Shown in pieces: positions 9,932 to 18,378 of a DNA stretch of 64,000 bases (position 1 is the first letter of the stretch; every line of letters starts with the position of its first letter). The notes below the pieces were generated by a model. It was given only the letters and a program-made list of their open reading frames with translations. It did not search any database and was not told the origin of the DNA. This DNA is from Naumannella cuiyingiana (GTDB lineage Bacteria; Actinomycetota; Actinomycetes; Propionibacteriales; Propionibacteriaceae): NCBI RefSeq assembly GCF_013408305.1, contig NZ_JACBZS010000001.1, positions 2,418,001 through 2,482,000 on the forward strand, read 5' to 3'. The translations under genes were made by a program, and so were the position numbers.

Positions 9932-10074
9932 GTTGCGGCGTACCGGGTGAGGCGACCCCGGAGGGCGGCATCGGTGCCTCCGGCGGACCCGCGGAATAGC
10001 CGCCGCGACCCGGGTGTTGCAATGGGGTACGCCGAATCCGCGGGCCCGCCCGGGCCGAGAGGAGCACAAAGCAG

Positions 10075-10443
10075 ATGGCAACCGTCGATCTGGACACCCA
10101 GTCCTTCACCGAGACCGTGCAGAACAGCGATCGGGTGATCGTTGACTTCTGGGCGGACTGGTGTGGCCCGTGCAAGCGTTTCGCGCCGATCTACACCAAG
10201 GCCTCCGACGGAGGCGACTACGACGACATCGTCTTCGGCAAGGTGGACACCGAGGCCAACCAGCAGCTCGCCGCACAGCTCGGCATCCAGGCGATCCCGA
10301 CGCTGATGGCCTTCCACAAGGGCAACCTCGTGTTCAACCAGGCCGGCGCGCTGAACGCTCAGCAGCTTGATCAGGTGCTGGACGCGCTCGCCAAGTACGA
10401 CGGCGAGGCGCAGCCGGCGGAGGACGAGCAGAAGTCCAACTGA
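10075..10443 (+). CDS. trxA: Thioredoxin
   Basis: This 122-residue cytoplasmic dithiol reductase contains the redox site WADWCGPCK, the cis-proline segment AIPTLMAFHKG and a charged C-terminal tail. It lies in its own unit about 140 bases after the DtxR gene, with a purine-rich AGAGGAGC upstream of ATG. An alternative would be a thioredoxin-like chaperone, but length and motifs fit a classical thioredoxin. Confidence 0.93.
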   Translation: MATVDLDTQSFTETVQNSDRVIVDFWADWCGPCKRFAPIYTKASDGGDYDDIVFGKVDTEANQQLAAQLGIQAIPTLMAFHKGNLVFNQAGALNAQQLDQVLDALAKYDGEAQPAEDEQKSN

Positions 10444-10503
10444 CGCCGGACTGGGATCCGCGATAGCGCGGTCCTCGCCCGAAACGGCCATGTGCGCAGC
10501 GGT

Positions 10504-10509
10504 TAGGCT
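10504..10509 (+). promoter_or_regulatory. Putative -10 box of a leaderless transcript
   Basis: TAGGCT lies six bases before the ATG at 10516 and no ribosome binding site is present. This is the usual arrangement of a leaderless actinobacterial mRNA. Similar boxes precede several other genes in this window. Confidence 0.5.
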
Positions 10510-10515
10510 GCGCGC

Positions 10516-10818
10516 ATGGCCGTCTTCGCGTTGATCTACCGCTACACCGACGAGACCGATCGCCGGATGGAGGTACGCCCGCGCCACCGCGAGTACCTTG
10601 CCGGGCTGGCCGAACAGGGCACGGTCCTGGTCGCCGGCGCCTTTGCCGATGAGTCGGCCCCCGGTGGGTTGATCATCGTTCGGGCCGGCTCGGATGCCGA
10701 GGTCGAGAACCTCGTGCAGGGCGACCCCTATCAGGAGGCGGGCGTGATCGCGGGCTACGCGATCCGTGAGTGGGCCCCGCCGATCGGCCCGCTCGCCGGA
10801 GAGTTCGCGGGCGGGTGA
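10516..10818 (+). CDS. YCII-related domain protein
   Basis: This 100-residue protein of the YciI/YCII family has the dimeric alpha-beta ferredoxin-like fold. It shows the typical N-terminal FALIYRYTDE, the RPRHREYLAGLAEQG helix and the active-site-like GDPYQEAGV segment. Family members have few proven reactions (some are hydrolases or dehydrochlorinases). It overlaps the next gene by four bases (GTGA), so the two are translationally coupled. Confidence 0.88.
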   Translation: MAVFALIYRYTDETDRRMEVRPRHREYLAGLAEQGTVLVAGAFADESAPGGLIIVRAGSDAEVENLVQGDPYQEAGVIAGYAIREWAPPIGPLAGEFAGG

Positions 10819-11939
10819 GCGCACCCGCGCTGCTCGGTCGCGACGGGCGGCGCTACCCGCTGGCCGAGGACGCGCCCCGCTGGCGCGGCGAGGACGGCTC
10901 GCCGCTGATGATGAGCGAGCTGCCCGGGATCGGGCCGGCCGACATCGACCCGAGTTTGCCGGGGCAGTGGCGCTATGCCGCGACGCTCCCGGTGCCGCTC
11001 GCGCCGCTCGCCCTGGGGGAGGGGCGCACGCCGCTGTTGCCCGGGCAGCTCGGCGGAGCCGAGTTGTTGATCAAGCCCGAGTATCAGAACCCGACGGGCA
11101 GCTTCAAGGATCGCGGGGCGGCGGTGATGGTGGCCTGGCTGGCCGCTCGGGGCGTACCCGCCTTGTTGGAGGACTCCAGCGGTAACGGTGGGGCGGCGAT
11201 TGCGGCGTATGCGGCCGCGGCGGGGATGGAGGCGACCATCCTGGCGCCCGAGGCGACCTCGCCGGCCAAGACGGTGCAGGCGCGGGTGCACGGTGCGCGG
11301 GTGGAGTTGGTTCCGGGGGATCGGCAGGCGACCGCAGACGAGGCGGTACGCCGGTCGGCCGGGATCTGTTATGCCTCGCACAATTGGCAACCGTTCTTCC
11401 TTCAGGGAACCAAGTTGCTGGCCTACGAGATCTGGGAGGACCTCGGCTTCCGCGCGCCCGATGCGGTGCTCGTGCCGCTCGGCGCCGGGAGTCTGGTGCT
11501 GGGCTGCGCGATCGGCTTCGGGGAGTTGGTGCGGGCCGGGGCGATCGACCGGCTGCCGCGCATCCTGGCGAGCCAGCCGGCGAACTGTTCTCCGCTGGCA
11601 CGCGCCTTCGCGGCGGGGGCCGATGAGGCGGGTCCGGGGGAGTGGGCGCAGACGATCGCCGAGGGCACGGCGATCGCGCATCCGGTGCGCGATCGGGAGG
11701 TGCTGGCCGCGGTGCGCGAATCGGGCGGCCGGATCGTCGCGGTTGCGGAGGAGGAGATCGTGGCCGGGGTACGCGAGCTCTCGGCGCGTGGCTGGTACGT
11801 CGAGCCGACCTCGGCGAGCGTGGCAGCCGCGGTCCCGCAGTACCTGGCTGCCGGCGATCTGCGGGCCGGGGATGAGGCGGTGGCCGTGCTCAGTGGCAGC
11901 GGGCTGAAGGCGGCCCCGGTGTTGGAGCGGTTGCTCTAG
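10815..11939 (+). CDS. Threonine synthase-like PLP-dependent enzyme
   Basis: This 374-residue fold-type II PLP enzyme has the cofactor lysine in NPTGSFKDRGA, the substrate loop EDSSGNGGAAIAAYAA and the glycine-rich phosphate clamp PLGAGSLVLG. The terminal GSGLKA also fits threonine synthase and its relatives. The true start is GTG 10815 inside the YCII stop. It may make threonine from phosphohomoserine or act as a threonine dehydratase-like paralogue. No other threonine pathway genes are nearby, so the call stays at family level. Confidence 0.85.
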   Translation: MSAPALLGRDGRRYPLAEDAPRWRGEDGSPLMMSELPGIGPADIDPSLPGQWRYAATLPVPLAPLALGEGRTPLLPGQLGGAELLIKPEYQNPTGSFKDRGAAVMVAWLAARGVPALLEDSSGNGGAAIAAYAAAAGMEATILAPEATSPAKTVQARVHGARVELVPGDRQATADEAVRRSAGICYASHNWQPFFLQGTKLLAYEIWEDLGFRAPDAVLVPLGAGSLVLGCAIGFGELVRAGAIDRLPRILASQPANCSPLARAFAAGADEAGPGEWAQTIAEGTAIAHPVRDREVLAAVRESGGRIVAVAEEEIVAGVRELSARGWYVEPTSASVAAAVPQYLAAGDLRAGDEAVAVLSGSGLKAAPVLERLL

Positions 11940-11971
11940 GTCAGCGGCTGCTTGGCTTCGCGTCCGAACAC

Positions 11972-12316
11972 CTACTCCAGCCAGGTGGTCTCGAACCGGT
12001 CGCCGCTGTGGATGTGGATGGCCTCGTAGCCGCCGGGCAGGGTGGTGAACCTGTGCGCCGTCTCGGCCGGCACGACGAGGATCTGACCGGCGTGCGCGTC
12101 CAGGGTCTCGTTGCCGATCGTGAACCTGGCGCTGCCGCGCCGGATGACGAAGGTCTCGGCATAGGGATGGAGGTGCAGGCGCGGCCCGACCCCGGCCTCG
12201 CTGGTTGATTCGAAGATCAGCGAGATGCCTGGGGCGCCGGGCAACTCGGTGTAGTTCTCGGCCCAGTCATCGCCGTCGTCGCGCGCGTCCGCGCGGTTCA
12301 GTACGTATCCGTCCAT
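11972..12316 (-). CDS. Cupin domain protein
   Basis: This is a 114-residue single cupin barrel with the metal motif HLHPYAETFVIRRG (motif 1) and PAETAHRFTTL (motif 2). The ATG at 12316 has GGAGGC upstream. Proteins like this are small metal-dependent isomerases, dioxygenases or sensors; the substrate is unknown. Confidence 0.85.
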   Translation of the reverse strand: MDGYVLNRADARDDGDDWAENYTELPGAPGISLIFESTSEAGVGPRLHLHPYAETFVIRRGSARFTIGNETLDAHAGQILVVPAETAHRFTTLPGGYEAIHIHSGDRFETTWLE

Positions 12317-12451
12317 CCATGCCTCCTTGTCTCGGTCGGCTCGTTGTGATTTCGCCGCAGTGCCTGTTCGCGGCATTGCCCGTTCGCCAATGGTTGGCAG
12401 GAATCCCGCGGATCGGCCACGGTGACGTGCGTCACATGGTTGGCTGTCGCC

Positions 12452-12679
12452 ATGACTATCACACGAACAGTTGCCGCGACCGCTGCCGCGGTCGCACTCG
12501 GCGTCGGCGGTGCGATCCTCACGGCACCGTCGGCCGAGGCCACCGTGCTCGGTCCGTACTCCTACGAGGAGTGCCGGGAGCGCCGGGCGGCGTACCTGCG
12601 CAATCCCTACATCCTCGACGCAAACTGCTACCTCGAACCGCCGCGGGCCGGGTACTTCCTCTATCTGACCTGGCGATAA
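12452..12679 (+). CDS. Small secreted protein (hypothetical)
   Basis: This is a 75-residue protein with a clear signal peptide (TITRTVAATAAAVALGVGG, cleavage near APSAEA). The mature chain is short, with two cysteines, a tyrosine-rich stretch YSYEECRERR and the ending FLYLTWR. The two cysteines could form one disulfide outside the cell. The end of the gene lies in an imperfect 32-base tandem repeat. The function is unknown. Confidence 0.65.
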   Translation: MTITRTVAATAAAVALGVGGAILTAPSAEATVLGPYSYEECRERRAAYLRNPYILDANCYLEPPRAGYFLYLTWR

Positions 12680-12751
12680 TCGCGGTCGGTCGGCGCCTGG
12701 CCTGGTGATAGCCGCAGTCGCGCAGCGCCTGATCTGGTGATAATCAGCCCG
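12666..12751 (+). repeat. Imperfect 32-base tandem repeat
   Basis: Two full copies start at 12666 and 12698, and a partial third starts at 12730. Each begins TGRYCTGGYGATA and the full copies end AGCGCC or CGGCGCC. The first copy contains the last codons and stop of the secreted protein gene, so the unit was probably copied from that gene's 3' end. Confidence 0.7.
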
Positions 12752-13238
12752 ATCGAGGAGATGGCGCGCACCTCGCCCTCGGGCACGAGTACGCCGTACT
12801 CACCGATCACTCGCCGCGCCTGCAGGTCGCCAACGGGCTCAGCGTCGAACGCCTCTCGACCAGGAGCCGGGCACGCTCGCCCAACTCGACGTCGTCGTGG
12901 CCGGCGTGCACTCCAAGTTGCGGATGCCGGGCAGCGAGATGACGCCGCGCCTGCTCGCGGCCGTGCGCAACCCCCGCGTCAACGTGCTCGGCCACTGCAC
13001 CGGCCGGCTGATCCGCTCCACCGGACGATCTCATCGCCCTCGCCCTCGCCCTCGCCCTCGCGCTCGACATCGGCTGCTTGTTCTCGGTCGTCTCGGACGC
13101 GCACGCGCCCGGGCAGCTGGCGTTCAAGGCGTACGGCGCCGCTCGCGCGGAGCGTCTCGGCGTACCTATCGACCGCATCGTCAACACGTGGCCGAAAGAG
13201 GAGCTTCTGGTCTGGGCGCGGCTCAGTCGGCCGCGATA
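12740..13238 (+). pseudogene. PHP-domain phosphoesterase remnant
   Basis: Scattered over the three forward frames are pieces of a PHP domain as found in histidinol phosphatase or DNA polymerase X-type proteins: [16 protein letters not shown]-like, [36 protein letters not shown], and at the end [22 protein letters not shown] followed by [12 protein letters not shown]. At least two frame changes and an internal gap (between GHCTGRL and the final block) show it is dead. Five copies of the hexamer GCCCTC sit just before the last block. Its 3' end overlaps ridA on the other strand. Confidence 0.8.
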
Positions 13239-13603
13239 GCCTCGATCTCCAGCAGCCACTTGGAGCTGTAGATGCCGGTGATGATGACCGTCAGCGCCGG
13301 ACGATGCTCACCAAGCACATCGTCGCGCACCGCGGTGTTGACCTCGCGAAACTGCTTGTCGCTAAGGAATGTCGTGACCTTGACGAGATTACCCACCGAC
13401 ATCCCGGCTGACTGCAGGTTGGCGAGCACATTGCTCCACGCGAGCCGGCACTGCGCTTCGAAGTCGCTCGGTACGACGCCGTCGGCATCTTCGGGCACCT
13501 GCCCGCTGATGTAGAGCGTGCGCGTGGCCGCGCGGACTTCGACCGACTGGCTGTAGGTGCCCAGCGCTGGTCCGTCAGACGGATTGTGCGCGATCAGCTC
13601 CAT
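13223..13603 (-). CDS. RidA family (YjgF/YER057c/UK114) protein
   Basis: This 126-residue trimeric Rid-family protein usually deaminates reactive enamine/imine intermediates from PLP enzymes. It contains [18 protein letters not shown] and [14 protein letters not shown], and the C-terminal block ends in LLEIEAIAA. The arginine common in true RidA (near position 105) is not obvious, so it may belong to another Rid subgroup. It is intact although flanked by pseudogenes on both sides. Confidence 0.85.
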   Translation of the reverse strand: MELIAHNPSDGPALGTYSQSVEVRAATRTLYISGQVPEDADGVVPSDFEAQCRLAWSNVLANLQSAGMSVGNLVKVTTFLSDKQFREVNTAVRDDVLGEHRPALTVIITGIYSSKWLLEIEAIAAD

Positions 13604-13627
13604 GTAGACCTCCGGTCGCTGCGGCGG

Positions 13628-14118
13628 CTATCGGTCGGTGCGCACGTCCCACAAGAGGTGCTCAAGATCGTGCATCGCGTAGACGCCGAGCGTGTACGCC
13701 GTGGACCGCGAGCCGTTGGAGCGGCGGCCGGCGCGTTCCACTGCTCACCGCTCACGCCGGCGATCTGGTCAGCGGTGCGTTGCGGGTCGCGCGACGGATA
13801 GTCGCCTTCGGCGGCGGCTCGGTCTTGGTCCCAGTTGGCGAACTCGGGGTCGTCTTCGGCGAGGATCAGCGCGATCCGCCCTGCCATCACCTCGCACACG
13901 TCGGCGATGTGGGCGCCGTACTCCCCCTCAGACCAGGTGTCGGGGTCGGGGCGTACGCCGACGTCCTCGCGCTGCAGGATGGCCGACCAGGGCTCCAGCG
14001 CGGCGGTCATGCGAGCGACGAGGTTGTCCCGGGTAACCGACGCGGGGTCGAACCCGCACTCCGGGCAGGGGTCGTTGATGACCCAGGTCCAGTCCTTGGT
14101 GTCCGGTGCGATCACCAT
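13628..14118 (-). pseudogene. DinB-like protein, frameshifted near the C-terminus
   Basis: The first 125 or so residues (MVIAPDTKDWTWV, CPECGFDP, AALEPWSAIL, YGAHIADVCEVMAGRI, DQIAGVSGEQW) match the DinB four-helix family, which includes mycothiol-dependent enzymes. Around 13740 the frame must shift by one base to recover the expected end NGSRSTAYTLGVYAMHDLEH and a stop at 13628. In the unshifted frame the chain runs on as arginine- and serine-rich nonsense. Either a true mutation or an assembly error would explain it. Confidence 0.75.
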
Positions 14119-14214
14119 GCGCCGATGCTGCCATACGCATCAGGTGCCCAACCAGCGAGTTCCCGCCACGCGGCATGCCACTGCGTAGAGCGCAGAAAGC
14201 CTCAGACCTTGTCG

Positions 14215-14850
14215 GGCCTCGACCACCGTCGGCGATCGGCCGCAGTTCGGTCGCCAGCACCTTGATCCGGGCCAGGTCGATCTCCCCGCGCCGATGCCGC
14301 TCGGCGACCTGCGGCACCTCCCGACTCATCGACGCCGCGGTGATCGTGAGATCGGCCGCGGTCCGCGAGGTACCCATGATCACGGCCAGGTGATCGGCCA
14401 GGAACTCATCGACATCCTCGCCGGTGCGAAAGCCCGCGTCGACGGCCCCCGGACCACCCGGGAGCTGCAAGGGCTCGTCGCCATCGGCCATCCCGTGCGC
14501 GGCGTAGTCGGTCATCGCGCGGATCGCTCGCAGTTGCACCGCCTCCGCCCAACGGGCAAGCCTCGTCGCGTCGGTGATCATGTCGACCAGTTCGCTCGGC
14601 AGCAGCTCCTCGAGATGTTGATCAAGAGACTCCAGTCGGCCGGCGAGCCATCGGCCGGTCGCATCGGCGCCGCCGACGGGAGCCGGCTCCGGCACCGGGA
14701 CCGGCTCGCGATCGCACCGGCCGCCCAACGGGTCGCCTGTGATCACGCGGGATGCGTCCCCGCCCGCCTCCCGGATCGCCAGCGCCTCGGCCGCCCACGC
14801 GGGCTCGTGCCACGGATCAGGATCATCCCGCCCAACACCCCTCTTCCGGA
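14215..14850 (-). pseudogene. DUF222 (13E12 repeat) protein fragment
   Basis: On the reverse strand about 200 residues match the N-terminal part of DUF222/13E12 proteins: AWAAEALAIREAGG, ESLDQHLEELLPSELVDMIT, VQLRAIRAMTDYAAHG, DEFLADHLAVIMGTSRTAAD, RHRRGEIDLARIKVLATEL. A full protein would be over 400 residues and end with an HNH nuclease domain. Here the match stops near 14215 and no clear start codon is seen. It looks like a truncated copy. Confidence 0.8.
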
Positions 14851-14875
14851 CCGGTCGACGGCTATGTTTGCCGCC

Positions 14876-16516
14876 GTGACCAGCAATCTGCCGCCGCGAC
14901 AGCGGACCGCACCGCGGCCCAGCCGCGCCGCTCGCATCGTCGGCGCGGTGCTGGTCGTCCCGGCCGTGGTGTTGGTGTTGGTCGACTACGCGCTGCCGGC
15001 GGCGCGTACCGTCACAGCCAGCTTCCAGCGGTGCGCGTCCCTCGCCCGCGATTGCACCTGGGCCGGGAGTCTGAACTACCGGTTGTTGCTGATCGGTCCG
15101 GGGGAGGGCGTACCCACGCTGCTCGCGCGGGGTTTCCTGGCCGCGGGGGTGGTGGCGGTCCTCGGCGCCGCGGGCGGCGCGATGATCGGGATGCTCGCTG
15201 GCGGCGGTCGGCGCATGCGGATGGCTGCCCGGGTGCTGATCGCTGCGGTGCTGGCCGGGGTCACGCCGGTCGGAATGGCCCTCGGTCACGCCCAACTGCT
15301 CCGCGCCCCGGACGACGCCACCGCAGCCACCGTCGCCGTGGCGGTCGCGACCTTCGCTCCCGCCCTGGCCGGCCTGATCGGGGCCGTGCTGATGGCCGTC
15401 CCGGGCGGCCCGGTGCGAGCTCTGCCGGTGATCGGTGCGGCAATGGTCGTCGTCACCGGCGCCGGCGGCCTGCAGCTCACCGCCCTGGGCTACGTGGGTG
15501 GCGGCCGCCTGGAGGCCTCGGGCGCCGTGCTGCGCTGGCTGGTCAGCGCGGAGTTCGGCGGAGCGTCGGCCATCTCCGTGATCATGCTCGTGTTGCTCGC
15601 TGTGCTCGGCCTCGGGGCGACGGTCCTGATGATCATCACGGTACGCCTGACCGTCGTCCCGCCCGCCGTGCCGCATCCGGCTCCGAACACCCGGCCCCGC
15701 GCCGGGGCGACGGTCGGCCTGCTGGCGGTTGCCCTGATCGCCGTCGCCGCGCTGCTCGCGGCGCTGCCCTGGCTGAGCGCGACGCAGCCGGCGATACCCG
15801 GTATGGAGCGGCCGCTCACACCGTCGCTCATCGCCACCGGGGCGGCCCTCGGTGGCACCGCGATCCAGACCGTCGTGGCGCTGGCGGCCGGGATCGGCAT
15901 CGGCTGGTTCCGCCCGCTGGGCGCGCGCTCGCGTTGGTTGTTGTTGATCTTCGCCCCGTTCCTGCTGGTCGGCGTGGTCCCGCTGGGTATCGCCTGGTAC
16001 CTCCCGGCGCGCGCCGCCGGGTCCTTCGACACGCTGCCGGCATTGCTGGGACCGAGCGCGCTGTGCTGCTGGATGATCATGGTCGTCGCGCTCGCTGCGG
16101 AGGCGGCGCGCGAATCGTCCGACCGCTACGGCCGGGTCATAGCGGCCGCCGTCGCGCCGCTCGCCGGGGTGGTCGGCGCCGCGGTGGTGCTGCTGTTCGC
16201 CATGCGCTGGCAGGAGTTCGTCTGGCCGCTGCTGATGATCGGTGACACCGACCTGTGGCCCGATCCGCTGTGGACGCTGAAGTCCTGGGATGCCGTCGGG
16301 CTCGCCGGTGTGCTGCCCTTCCCGGTGTGGCTCGTGATCGCGGCCGGGCTGGCGGCGGCCCTGGTCGGTGCGGACCGGGCCCGGGTGGCCGTGGGAGTCT
16401 CCGGCAACCCCGGCCGCGCCGAGTTCCCGGCCGGTCGACCGGCCCGTTCGGTGCAGGGGGGCGGCCCTGGTGGTGCGCCCGCGGCCGTGACGCCCCGCAG
16501 CGACCGCAACGGCTAA
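14876..16516 (+). CDS. Multi-pass membrane protein, ABC sugar-permease-like
   Basis: This 546-residue protein has about 12 hydrophobic segments arranged as two similar halves. The second half has LFAMRWQEFVWPLLMIGDTD, resembling the inner-membrane permeases of sugar ABC importers. No ATPase or binding-protein gene is adjacent, so it may be an orphan permease. The GTG at 14876 is preferred because TATGTT at 14863-14868 looks like a -10 box giving a leaderless mRNA; the alternative ATG at 14864 would lie inside that box. The C-terminal 40 residues are Gly/Pro/Arg-rich. Confidence 0.7.
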   Translation: MTSNLPPRQRTAPRPSRAARIVGAVLVVPAVVLVLVDYALPAARTVTASFQRCASLARDCTWAGSLNYRLLLIGPGEGVPTLLARGFLAAGVVAVLGAAGGAMIGMLAGGGRRMRMAARVLIAAVLAGVTPVGMALGHAQLLRAPDDATAATVAVAVATFAPALAGLIGAVLMAVPGGPVRALPVIGAAMVVVTGAGGLQLTALGYVGGGRLEASGAVLRWLVSAEFGGASAISVIMLVLLAVLGLGATVLMIITVRLTVVPPAVPHPAPNTRPRAGATVGLLAVALIAVAALLAALPWLSATQPAIPGMERPLTPSLIATGAALGGTAIQTVVALAAGIGIGWFRPLGARSRWLLLIFAPFLLVGVVPLGIAWYLPARAAGSFDTLPALLGPSALCCWMIMVVALAAEAARESSDRYGRVIAAAVAPLAGVVGAAVVLLFAMRWQEFVWPLLMIGDTDLWPDPLWTLKSWDAVGLAGVLPFPVWLVIAAGLAAALVGADRARVAVGVSGNPGRAEFPAGRPARSVQGGGPGGAPAAVTPRSDRNG

Positions 16517-16531
16517 CATGTAGCCCGCCAG

Positions 16532-16604
16532 GCCCTCGTAGCTCAGAGGATAGAGCGTCGGTTTCCTAAACCGTGCGTCGCAGGTTCGAGTCCTGCCGGG
16601 GGCG
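16532..16604 (+). tRNA. tRNA-Arg (anticodon CCT)
   Basis: The acceptor stem GCCCTCG pairs with CGGGGGC. The D arm is GCTCAGAGGATAGAGC, the anticodon loop is TTCCTAA with anticodon CCT, and the T arm is GCAGGTTCGAGTCCTGC. The discriminator is G and CCA is not encoded. It reads the rare AGG codon. A TAACAT box at 16514-16519 is a likely -10. Confidence 0.97.
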
Positions 16605-16645
16605 CCGACGCGCTTCGCCGGGCCCGACGTGCCACCATGTGCCCC

Positions 16646-18040
16646 ATGTCCGAGACCACGACCGAACCCGAGGGCCTCGCCCGGGCCCGGGCCAAGATGA
16701 CCGACGCGGGCGTCTATCCCGCGGCGATCGAGGCGTTCGCCAGCTACTACCGCCAGCTCGAACAGGGCGCCACCGGGCAGGTCGCCGAGTCCGACATCGA
16801 GCCGCTGACCGATCCGCCGCGGCTGACCGACGTCGAGCTCGGCCCCGAGCAGGCCGCCGACGCTCTCGCTCGCGTCGCGGTGATCAAACTCAACGGCGGC
16901 CTCGGCACCTCGATGGGGATGACCGGTCCGAAATCGCTGCTGCCCGTCCGCGGTGAGCAGACCTTCCTCGATCTGATCATCGAACAGGTACGCCACGCCC
17001 GCGCCAGCCACGGCGTACCGCTGCCGTTGATCCTGATGGACAGCTTCCGCACCCGGGAGCCCACGCTGGCCCGCGTCGCCGCCCACGACGACGTGATCGT
17101 CGCCGACCTGCCGGTCGACTTCCTGCAGAGCCAGGAGCCGAAGCTGCGCGCCGATGATCTTGCTCCGGTCGATTGGCCCGATGATCGCGAGTTGGAGTGG
17201 ACCCCGCCCGGCCACGGCGACCTCTACCCGTCGCTGCGCGACTCCGGGGTCCTGCAGACCCTGCTGGACGCGGGGTACGCCTATGCCTGCGTCTCCAATG
17301 TGGACAATCTCGGCGCCACCCCGTCGCCCGAACTGGCCGCCTGGTTCGCCGACAGCGGCGCGCCTTTCGCGCTGGAGGTCTGCCGGCGTACCCGCGCCGA
17401 CCGCAAGGGCGGCCACCTCGCCATCCGGCGCGCCGACGGGCGCCTGATCCTGCGCGAGAGCGCCCAGGTCCGCGACGACGACGCCGACGCCTTCTCCGAC
17501 ACCGACCGGCACGGTTACTTCAACACCAACAATCTGTGGCTCGACCTGCGCGCGCTCGCCGACGTGCTCGCCGAACGCGACGGCGTGCTCGGGCTGCCCA
17601 TGATCGTGAACCGCAAGACCGTCGACCCCGCAGACCCCGAGAGCCCGAAGGTGATCCAGATCGAGACCGCGATGGGCGCGGCGATCGAGGCCTTCGAGGG
17701 TGCGCAGGTGATCGAGGTGCCGCGCTCGCGCTTCCAGCCCGTGAAGACCACCAACGATCTGCTCGTGGTGCGCTCCGACGCCTACTCCCTCGCCGACGAC
17801 GGCCACCTGGAGGCGGTCGCCGATCCGGCGCCCGTGGTGGACCTCGACCCGCGCCACTACAAGTTGGTCGGCGATTTCGACGCACGCTTCCCCGACGGGC
17901 CGCCGTCCCTGCGCGATGCCGCCTCGCTCACCGTGCGTGGCGACTGGACCTTCGGCGCCGATGTGCGGGTGGTCGGCGATGCCGAGCTGGCCGATCCGGG
18001 TACGCCGTCGCGCGTCGAGCCCGGTACGGAGCTGTCCTGA
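16646..18040 (+). CDS. UTP--glucose-1-phosphate uridylyltransferase, UDPGP (eukaryotic-type) family
   Basis: This 464-residue enzyme makes UDP-glucose from UTP and glucose-1-phosphate. The nucleotide-binding motif KLNGGLGTSMGMTGPKSLLP is the signature of the UDPGP family found in eukaryotes and some bacteria, not of the shorter GalU family. Substrate motifs PPGHGDLYPSL, SNVDNLGA, NNLWLDLRAL and QPVKTTNDLLVVRSDAY follow, with a left-handed beta-helix-like C-terminus. The start was set at ATG 16646 (MSETT) rather than 16637. Product would feed cell-wall glycans, trehalose or glycogen. Confidence 0.93.
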   Translation: MSETTTEPEGLARARAKMTDAGVYPAAIEAFASYYRQLEQGATGQVAESDIEPLTDPPRLTDVELGPEQAADALARVAVIKLNGGLGTSMGMTGPKSLLPVRGEQTFLDLIIEQVRHARASHGVPLPLILMDSFRTREPTLARVAAHDDVIVADLPVDFLQSQEPKLRADDLAPVDWPDDRELEWTPPGHGDLYPSLRDSGVLQTLLDAGYAYACVSNVDNLGATPSPELAAWFADSGAPFALEVCRRTRADRKGGHLAIRRADGRLILRESAQVRDDDADAFSDTDRHGYFNTNNLWLDLRALADVLAERDGVLGLPMIVNRKTVDPADPESPKVIQIETAMGAAIEAFEGAQVIEVPRSRFQPVKTTNDLLVVRSDAYSLADDGHLEAVADPAPVVDLDPRHYKLVGDFDARFPDGPPSLRDAASLTVRGDWTFGADVRVVGDAELADPGTPSRVEPGTELS

Positions 18041-18327
18041 CCGCCGACCCGCTGGACGACGCGCTCGGGCTGGCGCTCACCGGCCAACCCGGCGAGCGGG
18101 GCCGCGAGGCCGCCCGCTGCGCACGGGACGCCGCTCGCGGGCGGGGCGAGGCCTGGCCGCTGCCGGTGCCGGACGAACTGCTCGCGCGGGTCGGGTACGC
18201 CCGGTGGGCCGCGGCGCTCCGGGCAGCCGTCGACGAGTTGGCCCTCGACCCGTCGCCGACCAGGCGGCCCGGTGTGCTCGGCCCCGACGAGCGGCGCCTG
18301 CTGGCCGACCGCCCGCCGCACTGGTGA
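18037..18327 (+). CDS. Hypothetical protein with unclear start
   Basis: A frame following the UDPGP gene encodes about 95 residues (DPLDDALGLALTG, ARCARDAARGRGEAWPLPV, LARVGYARWAAALRAAVDEL). Codon use looks protein-like and the frame ends just before a strong terminator. No ATG, GTG or TTG lies at its natural beginning; a CTG at 18037 overlapping the upstream stop is the only candidate. The function is unknown, and it may not be translated. Confidence 0.4.
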   Translation: MTADPLDDALGLALTGQPGERGREAARCARDAARGRGEAWPLPVPDELLARVGYARWAAALRAAVDELALDPSPTRRPGVLGPDERRLLADRPPHW

Positions 18328-18336
18328 GGACCCCTT

Positions 18337-18378
18337 CTCGACTCCGGTCAGCGAAGGCTCGACTCCGGACAGCGAAGA
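18337..18378 (+). repeat. Two tandem copies of a 21-base sequence
   Basis: Copies at 18337-18357 and 18358-18378 begin CTCGACTCCGG and differ at two positions. They lie directly before the terminator hairpin, so the second copy runs into its 5' arm. Confidence 0.75.

Noticed and set aside
13045-13070. GCCCTC hexamer run as a possible CRISPR or regulatory repeat
   Set aside because: Units are six bases with no spacers, inside a PHP pseudogene; simple slippage explains it. No CRISPR array was seen anywhere in the window.
13928-17857. A 1309-codon open frame on the reverse strand
   Set aside because: It runs antisense to the permease, tRNA-Arg and UDPGP genes. It contains the familiar peptide produced by reading the complement of a tRNA (GRTRTCDARFRKPTLYPL) and is His/Arg/Gly-rich. 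Only its DUF222 segment is real.
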